DNA from: JAFTYR01 sp964571375 | GTDB taxonomy: Bacteria; Pseudomonadota; Gammaproteobacteria; Burkholderiales; Burkholderiaceae_F | Length of the DNA: 14,067 bases | Assembly: GCA_964571375.1 (NCBI GenBank) | Contig: CAZNBL010000035.1 | Coordinates: forward strand, 1 to 14,067 | Direction: 5' to 3' | Part shown: one piece after another, positions 7,485 to 13,969 of the stretch | Layout of the letters: every line of letters starts with the position of its first letter | Position numbering within the stretch: position 1 is the stretch's first letter | The notes under the pieces: generated by a model | Database searches by the model: none | What the model was told of the DNA's origin: nothing | What the model saw: only the letters and a program-made list of their open reading frames with translations | Position numbers and translations under genes: made by a program

Positions 7485-8072
7485 ATGCAGAACTTAGTTT
7501 CCGTTCCCGTCGATATCGCCTACCGTCTTTTTAATTTAGGCGCGACCGCTCTTGTGAGCGCAGCCGACGAAGGCAAATGCGACATCATGCCCGCCACCTG
7601 GAACTGCCCGCTGGATTACGGTCCCTCCAAGGTCACGCTCGTACTCGACAAGTGCCACTACACACGCGATCTCGTCGAAAAGAGCGGTTACTTTGCTCTG
7701 ATGCTTCCGGGCAAGGCTGTAGCCAAACAGGTGATGCAGCTCGGCACCGTCTCCAAGCACGACGACGCAGAAAAGATTGAGAAGGTTGTCGCGGGCGGCG
7801 CCGAACTCTTCAATCTTCCGGGAACCGATATTCCGATGATGCGCGGCTGCGCCGCTTACGCCGTCTTCAAGGTCATTCCGCAGAAAGAAAACGAAGAAAA
7901 ATTCGACCTCTTTATCGGCGAATGCGTTGCCGCCTGGGCCGACAAACGTGTCTGCGATGAAAAGGCTCACTGGAACTTCGCCGGATGCGACGATCTGCGC
8001 ACCCTTCACTACGTGGCAGGCGGTCACTTCTTTGTGATCGGCGACGAACTGAACCTCCCCGAGTACGACTAA
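7485..8072 (+). CDS. Flavin reductase-like domain protein (FMN-binding split barrel)
   Basis: 195-aa cytoplasmic protein of the flavin reductase-like (DIM6/NTAB) family, which binds FMN and usually uses NAD(P)H to make reduced flavin or reduce small substrates. The core signature runs from ALVSAADEGKCDIMPATWNC (22-41) through PSKVTLVLDKCHYTRDLVEK (47-66) to SGYFALMLPG (67-76). It ends in a LHYVAGGHFFVIGDELN segment. Several cysteines (32, 41, 57, 120 and others) are notable, but no iron-sulphur motif is evident. ATG 7485 follows AAGGAG at 6 nt spacing. It is first of a three-gene redox cluster; the next gene starts 3 bp after its stop. No clear sigma-70 promoter was found upstream, and the NtrC-like sites lie 110-140 bp before the start codon. 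The partner enzyme and physiological substrate are unknown. Confidence 0.85.
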   Translation: MQNLVSVPVDIAYRLFNLGATALVSAADEGKCDIMPATWNCPLDYGPSKVTLVLDKCHYTRDLVEKSGYFALMLPGKAVAKQVMQLGTVSKHDDAEKIEKVVAGGAELFNLPGTDIPMMRGCAAYAVFKVIPQKENEEKFDLFIGECVAAWADKRVCDEKAHWNFAGCDDLRTLHYVAGGHFFVIGDELNLPEYD

Positions 8073-8075
8073 AGC

Positions 8076-9011
8076 ATGGATAAACCTGTTTCCCGCGTCG
8101 CAATCGTCGGTCTCGGCGCTCTCGGCATCATGTACGGTCATTTCCTTGCCCGGGCTCTCGGGCAGGAAAACGTGTTCTTTGTTTGTAATGAAGAACGCAT
8201 CAAACGCTACAGAAATGCCGAAGTGACTTTCAACGGCACACCCTGCCCCTTTGTGTACGCTGCGGCTGAAGAAGCCCCCTTCAAACCCGACCTCGTCATT
8301 TTTGCGGTCAAGGGAGGCGACTTGGAAGACGCCGTCCGAATGACACTGCCGCTTATCGCAGACGACACCGTCATTATTTCGGTATTGAACGGCATCTCAA
8401 GCGAAGAAACCATTGCGCGTATTGCCGGTCGCGGACTCATCCTTCCCTGCATTGCGCAGAAGATGGACGCCAAGAAAGACGGCTTCTCCGTCGTCTCGGG
8501 CAAGTTCGGCGAACTCTGTTTCGGCGCGCCGTCGGATGCAACCGATGATTTAAAGAAAGCAAACGAGCGCCTGAAGACTTTCTTCGATTCGATCGGCATG
8601 CCTTATGAAGCTGCGGACGATATCGAACACAAGCTCTGGTGCAAGTGGATGCTCAATGTCGGCGTCAATCAGGTGATGACGGTCGGCAACGCCGTATTTG
8701 CCGATGTTCATAAGGAAGGCGGGTTGCGAAACCGCATGCTCGGCGCAATGCGCGAAGTTCAGGCTCTTTCGAAAGCCGTCGGCGGCGCAGTAGAAATCAC
8801 CGACAAAGACTTTGCGAACTGGGTGGCGATTATCGACAGCCTCAACCCCGCGGGCATGCCCTCGATGAGACAGGACAAACTGGCGCGACGAGCCTCGGAA
8901 GTAGAATTCTTCTCCGGCACCGTCATTGCCAAGGGCCGGGAGTACGGGGTTGCGACACCGATCAACGAAGCGCTCTACCGGGAAATCAAAGCGATCGAAG
9001 CAGATTATTAA
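8076..9011 (+). CDS. Ketopantoate reductase family 2-oxoacid dehydrogenase
   Basis: 311-aa NAD(P)H-dependent dehydrogenase of the PanE/ApbA family; PanE reduces 2-dehydropantoate to pantoate in coenzyme A synthesis. The Rossmann fold opens with GLGALGIMYG (12-21). Conserved residues line up with PanE: N105 in SVLNG, the likely catalytic K190 in KLWCKWMLNVGVNQ, then S263, D267 and E275 in PSMRQDKLARRASEVEFF, and GVATPINEALYREI near the C-terminus. The fold and active site look intact. The start is 3 bp after the preceding stop, with only a weak Shine-Dalgarno inside that gene, so translation is probably coupled. Because it sits in a redox cluster opposite a transporter rather than with pan genes, it may act on another 2-oxo or 2-hydroxy acid. 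Family assignment is firm; true PanE function is uncertain. Confidence 0.9.
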   Translation: MDKPVSRVAIVGLGALGIMYGHFLARALGQENVFFVCNEERIKRYRNAEVTFNGTPCPFVYAAAEEAPFKPDLVIFAVKGGDLEDAVRMTLPLIADDTVIISVLNGISSEETIARIAGRGLILPCIAQKMDAKKDGFSVVSGKFGELCFGAPSDATDDLKKANERLKTFFDSIGMPYEAADDIEHKLWCKWMLNVGVNQVMTVGNAVFADVHKEGGLRNRMLGAMREVQALSKAVGGAVEITDKDFANWVAIIDSLNPAGMPSMRQDKLARRASEVEFFSGTVIAKGREYGVATPINEALYREIKAIEADY

Positions 9012-9043
9012 AATACAAAAATCGGAAAAAGGAGATCTCTCTC

Positions 9044-9622
9044 ATGACTAAGAAAATTTTGATTCTTGACTGCGGCTGTCAGAACTTCAACCGCGGCGGC
9101 ACATTGAACCACCATTTCTCCGACGTGATGAATCTCGAACTCACCGCTATGGGCCACGAAGTTCAGGTTACCCGCGTGGGCGACGAATGGGATGTTGCCG
9201 AAGAAGCGCAGAAGATGCAGTGGGCCGATGCCGTCATCGTTCAGACTCCGGGCTGGTGGATGACAACGCCCTGGCAGTTCGTCCGCTACATGGACTTGGT
9301 CTGGGTACAGAAGGGCGTCTGCGGCAACGACGGCAGATCGCACGAAGAACCCAAGAAGAACTACGGCCGCGGCGGTATTCTGACCGACAAGCACTACATG
9401 ATCAGCTCCACCTGGAACGCTCCGAAAGAAGCTTTCACCGAGCCCGATCAGTTCTTCGAAGGCAAGGGTGCCGACGGCGTGTTCTTCCCGCTCCACAAGG
9501 CATTCCAGTTCTTAGGATTAAAGCCCCTGCCCTCCTTCATGGCCAACGACGTCGTCAAGAACCCGACGATTGAAAGCGATATCGAACGCCTGAAGGCCCA
9601 CCTCAAGGTACTCTTCGGTTAA
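9044..9622 (+). CDS. mdaB: NADPH:quinone reductase MdaB
   Basis: 192-aa flavodoxin-fold FAD enzyme that reduces quinones by two electrons, protecting against redox-cycling compounds. It resembles E. coli MdaB (193 aa) over its full length. WADAVIVQTPGWWMTTPW (60-77) forms the flavin pocket. It is followed by YGRGG (107-111), then STWNAPKEAFTEPDQFFEG (122-140). GVFFPLHKAFQFLGLKPLPS runs 145-164, and FMANDVVKNP follows. ATG 9044 is preceded by AAGGAGAT with 9 nt spacing. It is third in the cluster, 32 bp after the dehydrogenase gene, and is followed by a strong terminator. With a flavin reductase-like protein and an NAD(P)H dehydrogenase before it, the unit looks devoted to reductive metabolism or redox stress, possibly of a substrate brought in by the divergent transporter (inference). 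Confidence 0.93.
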   Translation: MTKKILILDCGCQNFNRGGTLNHHFSDVMNLELTAMGHEVQVTRVGDEWDVAEEAQKMQWADAVIVQTPGWWMTTPWQFVRYMDLVWVQKGVCGNDGRSHEEPKKNYGRGGILTDKHYMISSTWNAPKEAFTEPDQFFEGKGADGVFFPLHKAFQFLGLKPLPSFMANDVVKNPTIESDIERLKAHLKVLFG

Positions 9623-9643
9623 TTTCGCTCTTCATCGAAATTT

Positions 9644-9687
9644 AAAAGCCGCCCTGCAGATCGTGCGATTTGTTAAGGCGGCTTTTT
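9644..9687 (+). terminator. Rho-independent terminator after mdaB
   Basis: Perfect 10-bp stem AAAAGCCGCC / GGCGGCTTTT with a 23-nt loop holding a small ATCG/CGAT helix, ending in TTTTT. It lies 21 bp past the mdaB stop. It closes the redox cluster and could also work in reverse. Confidence 0.92.
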
Positions 9688-9746
9688 CCATGCTCCGTAA
9701 AGCGTACAATTCACCCGAAATTTACCGAGCCTCTTTTTATTTCTAA

Positions 9747-10103
9747 ATGACTCACACTCTGATGACGCCGATTCTCACTGTCGGCCTTTTATTTCTTTCG
9801 AACCTTTTTATGACCTACGCCTGGTACGGTCATTTGAAGTACACCACTCTGCCGCTCTGGATCGTGATCCTGTCGAGCTGGGGCGTGGCGTTCTTCGAGT
9901 ACTGCCTGCAGGTCCCCGCAAACCGTATCGGTTTCGGTTACTTCAGCGCCGCAGAATTAAAGACCATTCAAGAAGTGATTTCGCTCTCGCTCTTCCTTGT
10001 CTTCTCGACCTATTACCTCGGTCAGCCCGTCAAGTGGAATTACATCGTGGGCTTTGCCTGCATCGTGATCGGTGCGTTCTTCGTATTCCACAAGTGGGAT
10101 TAA
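9747..10103 (+). CDS. DUF486 / DMT-superfamily small membrane protein
   Basis: 118-aa inner-membrane protein with about four transmembrane helices, matching the DUF486 family of the drug/metabolite transporter superfamily. Recognisable stretches are LLFLSNLFMTYAWYGHLKY (14-32), SWGVAFFEYCLQVPANRIGF (44-63), and LKTIQEVISLSLFLVFSTYY. The length is normal for the family; no function has been established that I can name. ATG 9747 is likely right because the protein aligns from its first helix, but there is no Shine-Dalgarno: the 20 nt upstream are T-rich. TACAAT at 9705-9710 is a possible -10 with no good -35. Terminators on both sides suggest a single-gene unit. Confidence 0.88.
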   Translation: MTHTLMTPILTVGLLFLSNLFMTYAWYGHLKYTTLPLWIVILSSWGVAFFEYCLQVPANRIGFGYFSAAELKTIQEVISLSLFLVFSTYYLGQPVKWNYIVGFACIVIGAFFVFHKWD

Positions 10104-10132
10104 GAAAAGCGGGTTAGCCGATAAGAATTCCG

Positions 10133-10166
10133 GGCCGGACGTCACTGACGCCGGCCTTTGTTTTTT
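10133..10166 (+). terminator. Rho-independent terminator after the DUF486 gene
   Basis: GGCCGG / CCGGCC stem with an inner CGTC / GACG helix and ACT loop (one bulged A), followed by TTTGTTTTTT. It starts about 30 bp after the stop codon. Confidence 0.92.
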
Positions 10167-10172
10167 CCTCGG

Positions 10173-10184
10173 ACGAAATTTCGT
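10173..10184. repeat. Perfect 12-bp palindrome upstream of the three-helix protein gene
   Basis: ACGAAATTTCGT is fully self-complementary. It lies 53 bp before the next ATG, a position suited to an operator. CGAAATTT also occurs at 9636-9643 and 9716-9723, near the ends of the neighbouring genes. Confidence 0.4.
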
Positions 10185-10236
10185 AAATCCGCTATCCTTT
10201 TCTTTGCTTTAAACGATCGATGTATTAAGAAGAATC

Positions 10237-10620
10237 ATGTCCGCAGAACTCAGTACAAAAAACACCTCCGATAAATTCGATTTCTTCGGTACTTGTCTGG
10301 GTTACGACAAACCGGCGGTCACCTTCTGGGGGTATCTGATACTCGGCACCGCCGTTTGGCTCATGATCTTCGGCATCGCAGGCTTCGCCTTAAGCGGCGC
10401 CGAGACCGCAGAGGCCATGCAGAGAGCCGGCATCACACTGATTGCGATTGCCGCCCTCACCTATCTCTGGGCTTTTGTATTTTCTTTCGCTTCGATCCGC
10501 TGTGCGCTCCGATCCCCGATCAAAAGTTTAAAAATCACCGTGATCGGAGCAACAGTCGCTTATCTTGCCGCGATGTACGGCTTATTCTCGTTCTTCATCC
10601 ATACCATGGCTGCGGTATAG
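10237..10620 (+). CDS. Hypothetical three-helix membrane protein
   Basis: I do not recognise this 127-aa protein. A polar N-terminus of about 28 residues (MSAELSTKNTSDKFDFFGTC) is followed by three hydrophobic helices: about 29-52 (rich in Gly/Ala/Leu), 65-90, and 100-125. A short basic loop between helices 2 and 3 (RCALRSPIKSLK) should face the cytoplasm. It has no signal peptide, enzyme motif or transporter signature. ATG 10237 follows AAGAAG at 5 nt. Codon use and composition resemble the neighbours, so there is no sign of recent transfer. It is separated from the DUF486 gene by a terminator and from lysC by a structured 230-bp gap, so it is probably its own transcription unit. Confidence 0.7.
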   Translation: MSAELSTKNTSDKFDFFGTCLGYDKPAVTFWGYLILGTAVWLMIFGIAGFALSGAETAEAMQRAGITLIAIAALTYLWAFVFSFASIRCALRSPIKSLKITVIGATVAYLAAMYGLFSFFIHTMAAV

Positions 10621-10657
10621 CCCGAAAGCGCCGCGCCTTATAACATGACCGATTCAA

Positions 10658-10731
10658 CGCCGCTTTGAGAAGCGGCGCCGCAGGCCGTACCCCTTGCGGT
10701 GACACCTGCAGAAAACCGCCCGAAACGGGCG
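10658..10731. repeat. Three consecutive GC-rich hairpins before lysC
   Basis: Back-to-back inverted repeats: CGCCGCTT/AAGCGGCG with a TGAG loop (10658-10677), CCGCA/TGCGG (10678-10699), and CGCCCG/CGGGCG with an AAA loop (10717-10731). None has a U-run on the plus strand; the last is followed by eight A. They lie upstream of the predicted lysC promoter, so they are probably the 3' UTR of the preceding gene or DNA-level sites rather than a lysC leader. I see no lysine riboswitch. Confidence 0.5.
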
Positions 10732-10750
10732 CTAAAAAAAATTACTGCAA

Positions 10751-10780
10751 TTGATAATTACCGCCGACATTTTCCATAAA
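10751..10780 (+). promoter_or_regulatory. Possible sigma-70 promoter of lysC
   Basis: TTGATA (10751-10756) and CATAAA (10775-10780) are separated by 18 bp, giving a leader of about 60 nt before the lysC ATG. Matches are moderate (TTGATA 5/6 to TTGACA, CATAAA 4/6 to TATAAT). Confidence 0.4.
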
Positions 10781-10850
10781 ATGGATTTGTCACTAAAACA
10801 AACGTACGGCATAAGTACGATCCCTTCAAAACTTCAGTGAGATTTAAAAA

Positions 10851-12122
10851 ATGGCATTAATTGTTCACAAGTACGGAGGAACGTCAGTTGGCTCGATCGA
10901 GCGCATCAAGAATGTTGCGAGACGCTTAGCCAAATGGCAGGACGCCGGCAACCAGGTCGTGGTGGTTGTATCCGCCATGAGCGGAGAGACCAATCGTTTG
11001 ATCTCTTTAGCTAAAGAAATTCAGAAAAATCCTGATCCTCGGGAACTTGATGTCATTGCTGCAACCGGCGAACAGGTTACGATCGGTCTGCTTGCGATGG
11101 CTCTGAAAGCCATCGGTAAAAAAGCCAAGAGCTACACCGGCGCTCAGGTCAGAGTTCACACCGACAGCGCTTACACCAAAGCCCGCATCATGGACATCGA
11201 TGCCGATCGCATCAAGCACGCTCTCGATGACGGCAATATCGTTGTCGTTGCCGGCTTCCAGGGTTGTGACGACGACGGCAACATCACGACACTCGGCCGC
11301 GGCGGCTCCGACACCTCCGCAGTGGCTATCGCAGCCGCTCTGAAGGCTGACGAATGCCTCATCTTTACCGACGTCGACGGCATTTACACCAGCGACCCGC
11401 GCGTTGTGAGCGACGCCCGCCGCATGGATGTCGTGGCATTTGAAGAAATTCTTGAAATGGCTTCGCTCGGCTCCAAAGTTCTGCAGCTCAGAAGCGTGGA
11501 ATTTGCCGGCAAGTACCGCGTCCCGACACGCGTACTCTCGAGCCTGACCGACCCGGATATCCCGGTCGAAATTGAAGCCAATTCCGGCACACTGATTACC
11601 TTTGAGGAAGACCCCAAAATGGAAAGAGCCATCGTTTCCGGCATCGCATTCAGCCGCAATGAAGCCAAAATCACTCTGCCGCAGGTTCCCGATACCCCGG
11701 GCGTGGCCTATAAGATTCTCGGTACCGTTTCCGACGCCAATATCGAAGTCGACATGATCGTTCAGAACGCCGCTCAGAACGGCAACACCGACTTCAGCTT
11801 CACGGTTGCCCGCTCCGATCTCGAACAGGCTGTCGCCGTGCTGCGCGAAAAGGTTTCTCCCTATCTCGGCAAGGAAGGCATCATGACCGACGACTCCATC
11901 GCCAAGGTCTCCTGCGTCGGTATCGGCATGAGAAGTCACGCCGGTGTCGCCTCCAAGATGTTCAAAGTACTTGCAGAAGAAAATATTAATATTAAAATGA
12001 TTACCACAAGCGAAATCCGTACATCGATCGTCGTAGACGAAAAGTACATGGAACTCGCTGTGAGAGCTCTCCATAAGGCTTTCGGTTTGGATAAGCCCAA
12101 CGACAAGCTTGAAGAGTTCTGA
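10851..12122 (+). CDS. lysC: Aspartate kinase
   Basis: Cytoplasmic aspartokinase phosphorylating L-aspartate, the first step towards lysine, threonine, methionine and diaminopimelate. At 423 aa it is the monofunctional class with no homoserine dehydrogenase domain. The kinase domain opens with KYGGTSVGSIERI (8-20), then VVSAMSGETNRLI, GNITTLGRGGSDTSA and FTDVDGIYTSDPRVV. The C-terminal third holds two ACT regulatory domains (about 265-410) with PDTPGVAYKILG, DMIVQNAAQNGNTDFSFT and SHAGVASKMFKVLAEENINI. ACT domains of this class bind lysine and/or threonine for feedback inhibition; the effector cannot be read. ATG 10851 gives the family N-terminus, though its Shine-Dalgarno (GTGAG, about 10 nt) is weak. 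It is probably a single gene from its own promoter. Confidence 0.97.
   Translation: MALIVHKYGGTSVGSIERIKNVARRLAKWQDAGNQVVVVVSAMSGETNRLISLAKEIQKNPDPRELDVIAATGEQVTIGLLAMALKAIGKKAKSYTGAQVRVHTDSAYTKARIMDIDADRIKHALDDGNIVVVAGFQGCDDDGNITTLGRGGSDTSAVAIAAALKADECLIFTDVDGIYTSDPRVVSDARRMDVVAFEEILEMASLGSKVLQLRSVEFAGKYRVPTRVLSSLTDPDIPVEIEANSGTLITFEEDPKMERAIVSGIAFSRNEAKITLPQVPDTPGVAYKILGTVSDANIEVDMIVQNAAQNGNTDFSFTVARSDLEQAVAVLREKVSPYLGKEGIMTDDSIAKVSCVGIGMRSHAGVASKMFKVLAEENINIKMITTSEIRTSIVVDEKYMELAVRALHKAFGLDKPNDKLEEF
11619..12122 (+). other. Possible internal start for aspartokinase beta subunit
   Basis: An in-frame ATG (codon 257) is preceded by GAGGAAG about 9 nt upstream and lies just before the ACT domains. 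Alpha2beta2 aspartokinases of Corynebacterium and Bacillus make their regulatory beta subunit from a start at this place. The product would be 167 aa, nearly the same as those beta subunits. Use of this start here is inference. Confidence 0.4.
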
Positions 12123-12125
12123 TAA

Positions 12126-12144
12126 AAACTCGAAAATCGAGTTT
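12126..12144 (+). terminator. Hairpin after lysC (weak terminator)
   Basis: Perfect 8-bp stem AAACTCGA / TCGAGTTT with an AAA loop, 4 bp after the lysC stop. The tail is only TTT then CC, so termination may be partial and some transcripts may continue into the next gene. Confidence 0.5.
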
Positions 12145-12202
12145 CCGCACCGCCCCGCCGAGTACTCCTCTCCGGGGCATTTCTCTATCTATAGCGGTGC
12201 GG
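12145..12202. repeat. Long-loop inverted repeat upstream of the phosphoethanolamine transferase
   Basis: CCGCACCGC (12145-12153) pairs perfectly with GCGGTGCGG (12194-12202), enclosing an inner CCCG/CGGG stem. TAAAAT (12207-12212), a candidate -10, begins 4 bp after it with no good -35. It may act as a second lysC terminator-like structure or as an operator for the next gene. Confidence 0.5.
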
Positions 12203-12250
12203 GTCGTAAAATTTATATTTCTGTGCGTCTTATTTTTGATACTTCTGAAA

Positions 12251-13794
12251 ATGAACTTCGAGTTATCTCCGCGCATTAAAGCCCTTGCTTGGGGGGGGTG
12301 GGCGTAGCAGCCCTGTATCTTTCCGTTCGATACGGTCTTAAAGGACTCGGCGATTCGACCAAACTCCGCCACATTATCCCGCTCGTTCTGCTCTTTCTTT
12401 TCCTGGTCTCCTCTAAAAAGACCTATTTTTTCTTTGTTCTTCCGCTCTCTTTGCTGGTCATGCTGTACGCACCGTTCGGCCGCATCTACGGAAGAATCGA
12501 CTACCAGGCATTAAGTTCTCTGCTTGCCACCGATCTGTCGGAAAGCATTGAATTTCTTTCTCTTATTCCGGCCAAGGTTTTTCTTAAATCACTGTATATA
12601 CCGCTCTTTGCATACATCAGTTACCTGTGTGCACAGAAGTCCGGACTCAAACCCTGGCGCAACAAGACTTTCGTACTCATATCGCTTGCCGCCATGGTCG
12701 TCATCATCAAACCGACCCAGTTTATCGACAGTTTCTCGAGAGCCGCTCAGCTCACCAAGGAAGAAAAAGCCGTACTGCAGGGTAAGCCTTCCTCCTGGGG
12801 AGAGATTCGCTACACCGGCAAGCCTAAAGACTATGTTCTTATCATCGGCGAGAGCGCCCGACGCGATTACTTCCATCTCTACGGTTACCCGATTGAAAAC
12901 ACTCCGTTCTTCGATTCCGTCCCCGGCCTCACGGCGGTCGACGGCTTAAGTGCGGGCGGCGTCTATACCATCGGGTCTCTGACCAATATGCTCACAAGCG
13001 CCGTCAATAAATGGCATCCGAGCTACGACAGGACCGTAACCGATCTTGCGAAAGCCGGCGGCATCGAAACCTATTGGATTTCGAACCAGGGTTACGTGGG
13101 TAAATACGACACGCCGGTTTCTTCGATCGGCGCCAGAGCCGATCACGTGCATTTTCTCAACATGAGAAGCTATGACTCGGTAGATTTAAGCGACTTCCTT
13201 CTGATCAAGCCGTTTACAGAGGCACTTACCTCGCCCAATAAAACAAACCGTCCGCGCCTTTTCGTTCTGCACACGATGGGCTCGCACCCCGATGCCTGCA
13301 AAAGAATCATTGCCATGCCGGACGCCTACAAAACGGATGAGCGCCGATACAAGTACCTTGCCTGCTACGCCTCTTCCATCAAGAAGGCCGACCAATTCAC
13401 CGAAAAGGTTTACCACGCACTTCTCAGGCACAGTGAAGAAAGCGGCAGAGCGTTTTCCGTCATCTTCTTCTCCGACCACGGCATGGTACATCGCGATATC
13501 GACGGAAAGATCATTCTCAATAACAATACCGCGAGCAAATTCCACTACGACATTCCGCTCATGATGATCGATTCCGAAGCCGAGGGACGACGTTTCTTCA
13601 AAACCCGCAAATCCGGTCTTCGCTTTACCGACGGTATCGGCAACTGGCTCAATCTTGAGGGAGATACGCTCGCTCCTTACGATCTCTTTGACAATAAAGA
13701 CGATGAAGAGGATTTCGGCTTGGCTGAGAAAATCAAAGCGATTAAAACGCCCGCCGATCCCCCGGTCGACATCTCCGAATTTATCCGTCCGTAA
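12251..13794 (+). CDS. CptA/EptC-like phosphoethanolamine transferase, frame broken at G8 tract (phase-OFF as read)
   Basis: Inner-membrane enzyme with a periplasmic sulfatase-fold domain that moves phosphoethanolamine from phosphatidylethanolamine to lipid A, core sugars or surface proteins. Numbered from the TTG at 12289, the only start for the intact frame (501 aa): about five N-terminal helices, then GESARRDYFHLYGYP with metal ligand E188, nucleophile T227 in VYTIGSLTNML, HTMGSHPDAC (H333), and SDHG (D396, H397). The E-to-T spacing of 39 matches the family, and the surroundings of T227 look more like CptA than EptA. The TTG has no Shine-Dalgarno and cuts into the first helix. ATG 12251 gives a proper N-terminus (MNFELSPRIKALAWGG) but meets TAG at 12305; one added G in the run at 12291-12298 restores a 514-aa protein. 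So the gene is probably phase-variable and OFF here, unless the base count is wrong. Confidence 0.85.
12291..12298 (+). repeat. Poly-G tract (G8), candidate phase-variation switch
   Basis: Eight consecutive G lie at codon 14 onward of the ATG 12251 frame, coding for Trp-Gly-Gly in the first helix. G9 (or G6) joins the ATG to the transferase; G8 leads to TAG after 18 codons. G-runs of this length are prone to slipped-strand mispairing, as in neisserial pptA. Confidence 0.75.
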
Positions 13795-13824
13795 AGGGCT
13801 GTGACCTCTGCCGACTGATTTAAT

Positions 13825-13907
13825 GACTTCCGTTCGGGGGATGGTGTGACCGGCCCCCGGTAATCGGCATCCGCAGTGAGAACCCGGATGTCGTCGGAAG
13901 TCTTTTT
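13825..13907 (+). ncRNA. Three-way-junction RNA element ending in a U-run (terminator or small RNA)
   Basis: Outer stem GACTTCCG (13825-13832) pairs with CGGAAGTC (13895-13902) and is followed by TTTTT. Inside are two helices: CGGGGG/CCCCCG (13835-13840 with 13854-13859) and CGGCATCCG/CGGATGTCG (13865-13873 with 13885-13893, one G-U). The result is a compact 3-way junction 31 bp past the transferase stop. It terminates that gene at least; a stable 3'-UTR-derived small RNA is possible. It matches no riboswitch or tRNA that I recognise. Confidence 0.6.
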
Positions 13908-13925
13908 CTATGCCTGAAATTCAAA

Positions 13926-13947
13926 ACGGGAGCCCTCGGGCTCCCGT
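13926..13947 (-). terminator. Terminator of the right-edge minus-strand gene
   Basis: ACGGGAGCCC / GGGCTCCCGT, a perfect 10-bp inverted repeat, lies 22 bp past the stop of the minus-strand gene. On the minus strand it is followed by TTTTGAATTT. It may be bidirectional, separating the two convergent genes together with the preceding element. Confidence 0.85.
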
Positions 13948-13969
13948 CTTCATTTAAGAGGCGAAGTAA

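Noticed and set aside
7536..8141. 201-codon open frame antisense to the flavin reductase gene
   Set aside because: Overlaps a real gene completely and crosses into the next; no family resemblance.
10621..10850. Lysine riboswitch or leader peptide before lysC
   Set aside because: None of the conserved lysine-riboswitch elements is visible. The only small frame (MTDSTPL) has no lysine or threonine run.
11007..12074. 355-codon open frame antisense to lysC
   Set aside because: Shadow of codon bias in lysC; no motif or start signal.
13825..13907. tRNA gene or hammerhead ribozyme
   Set aside because: The acceptor-like stem and junction tempted, but there is no T-loop TTCRA, no anticodon arm arrangement, and no CUGAUGA/GAAA core.
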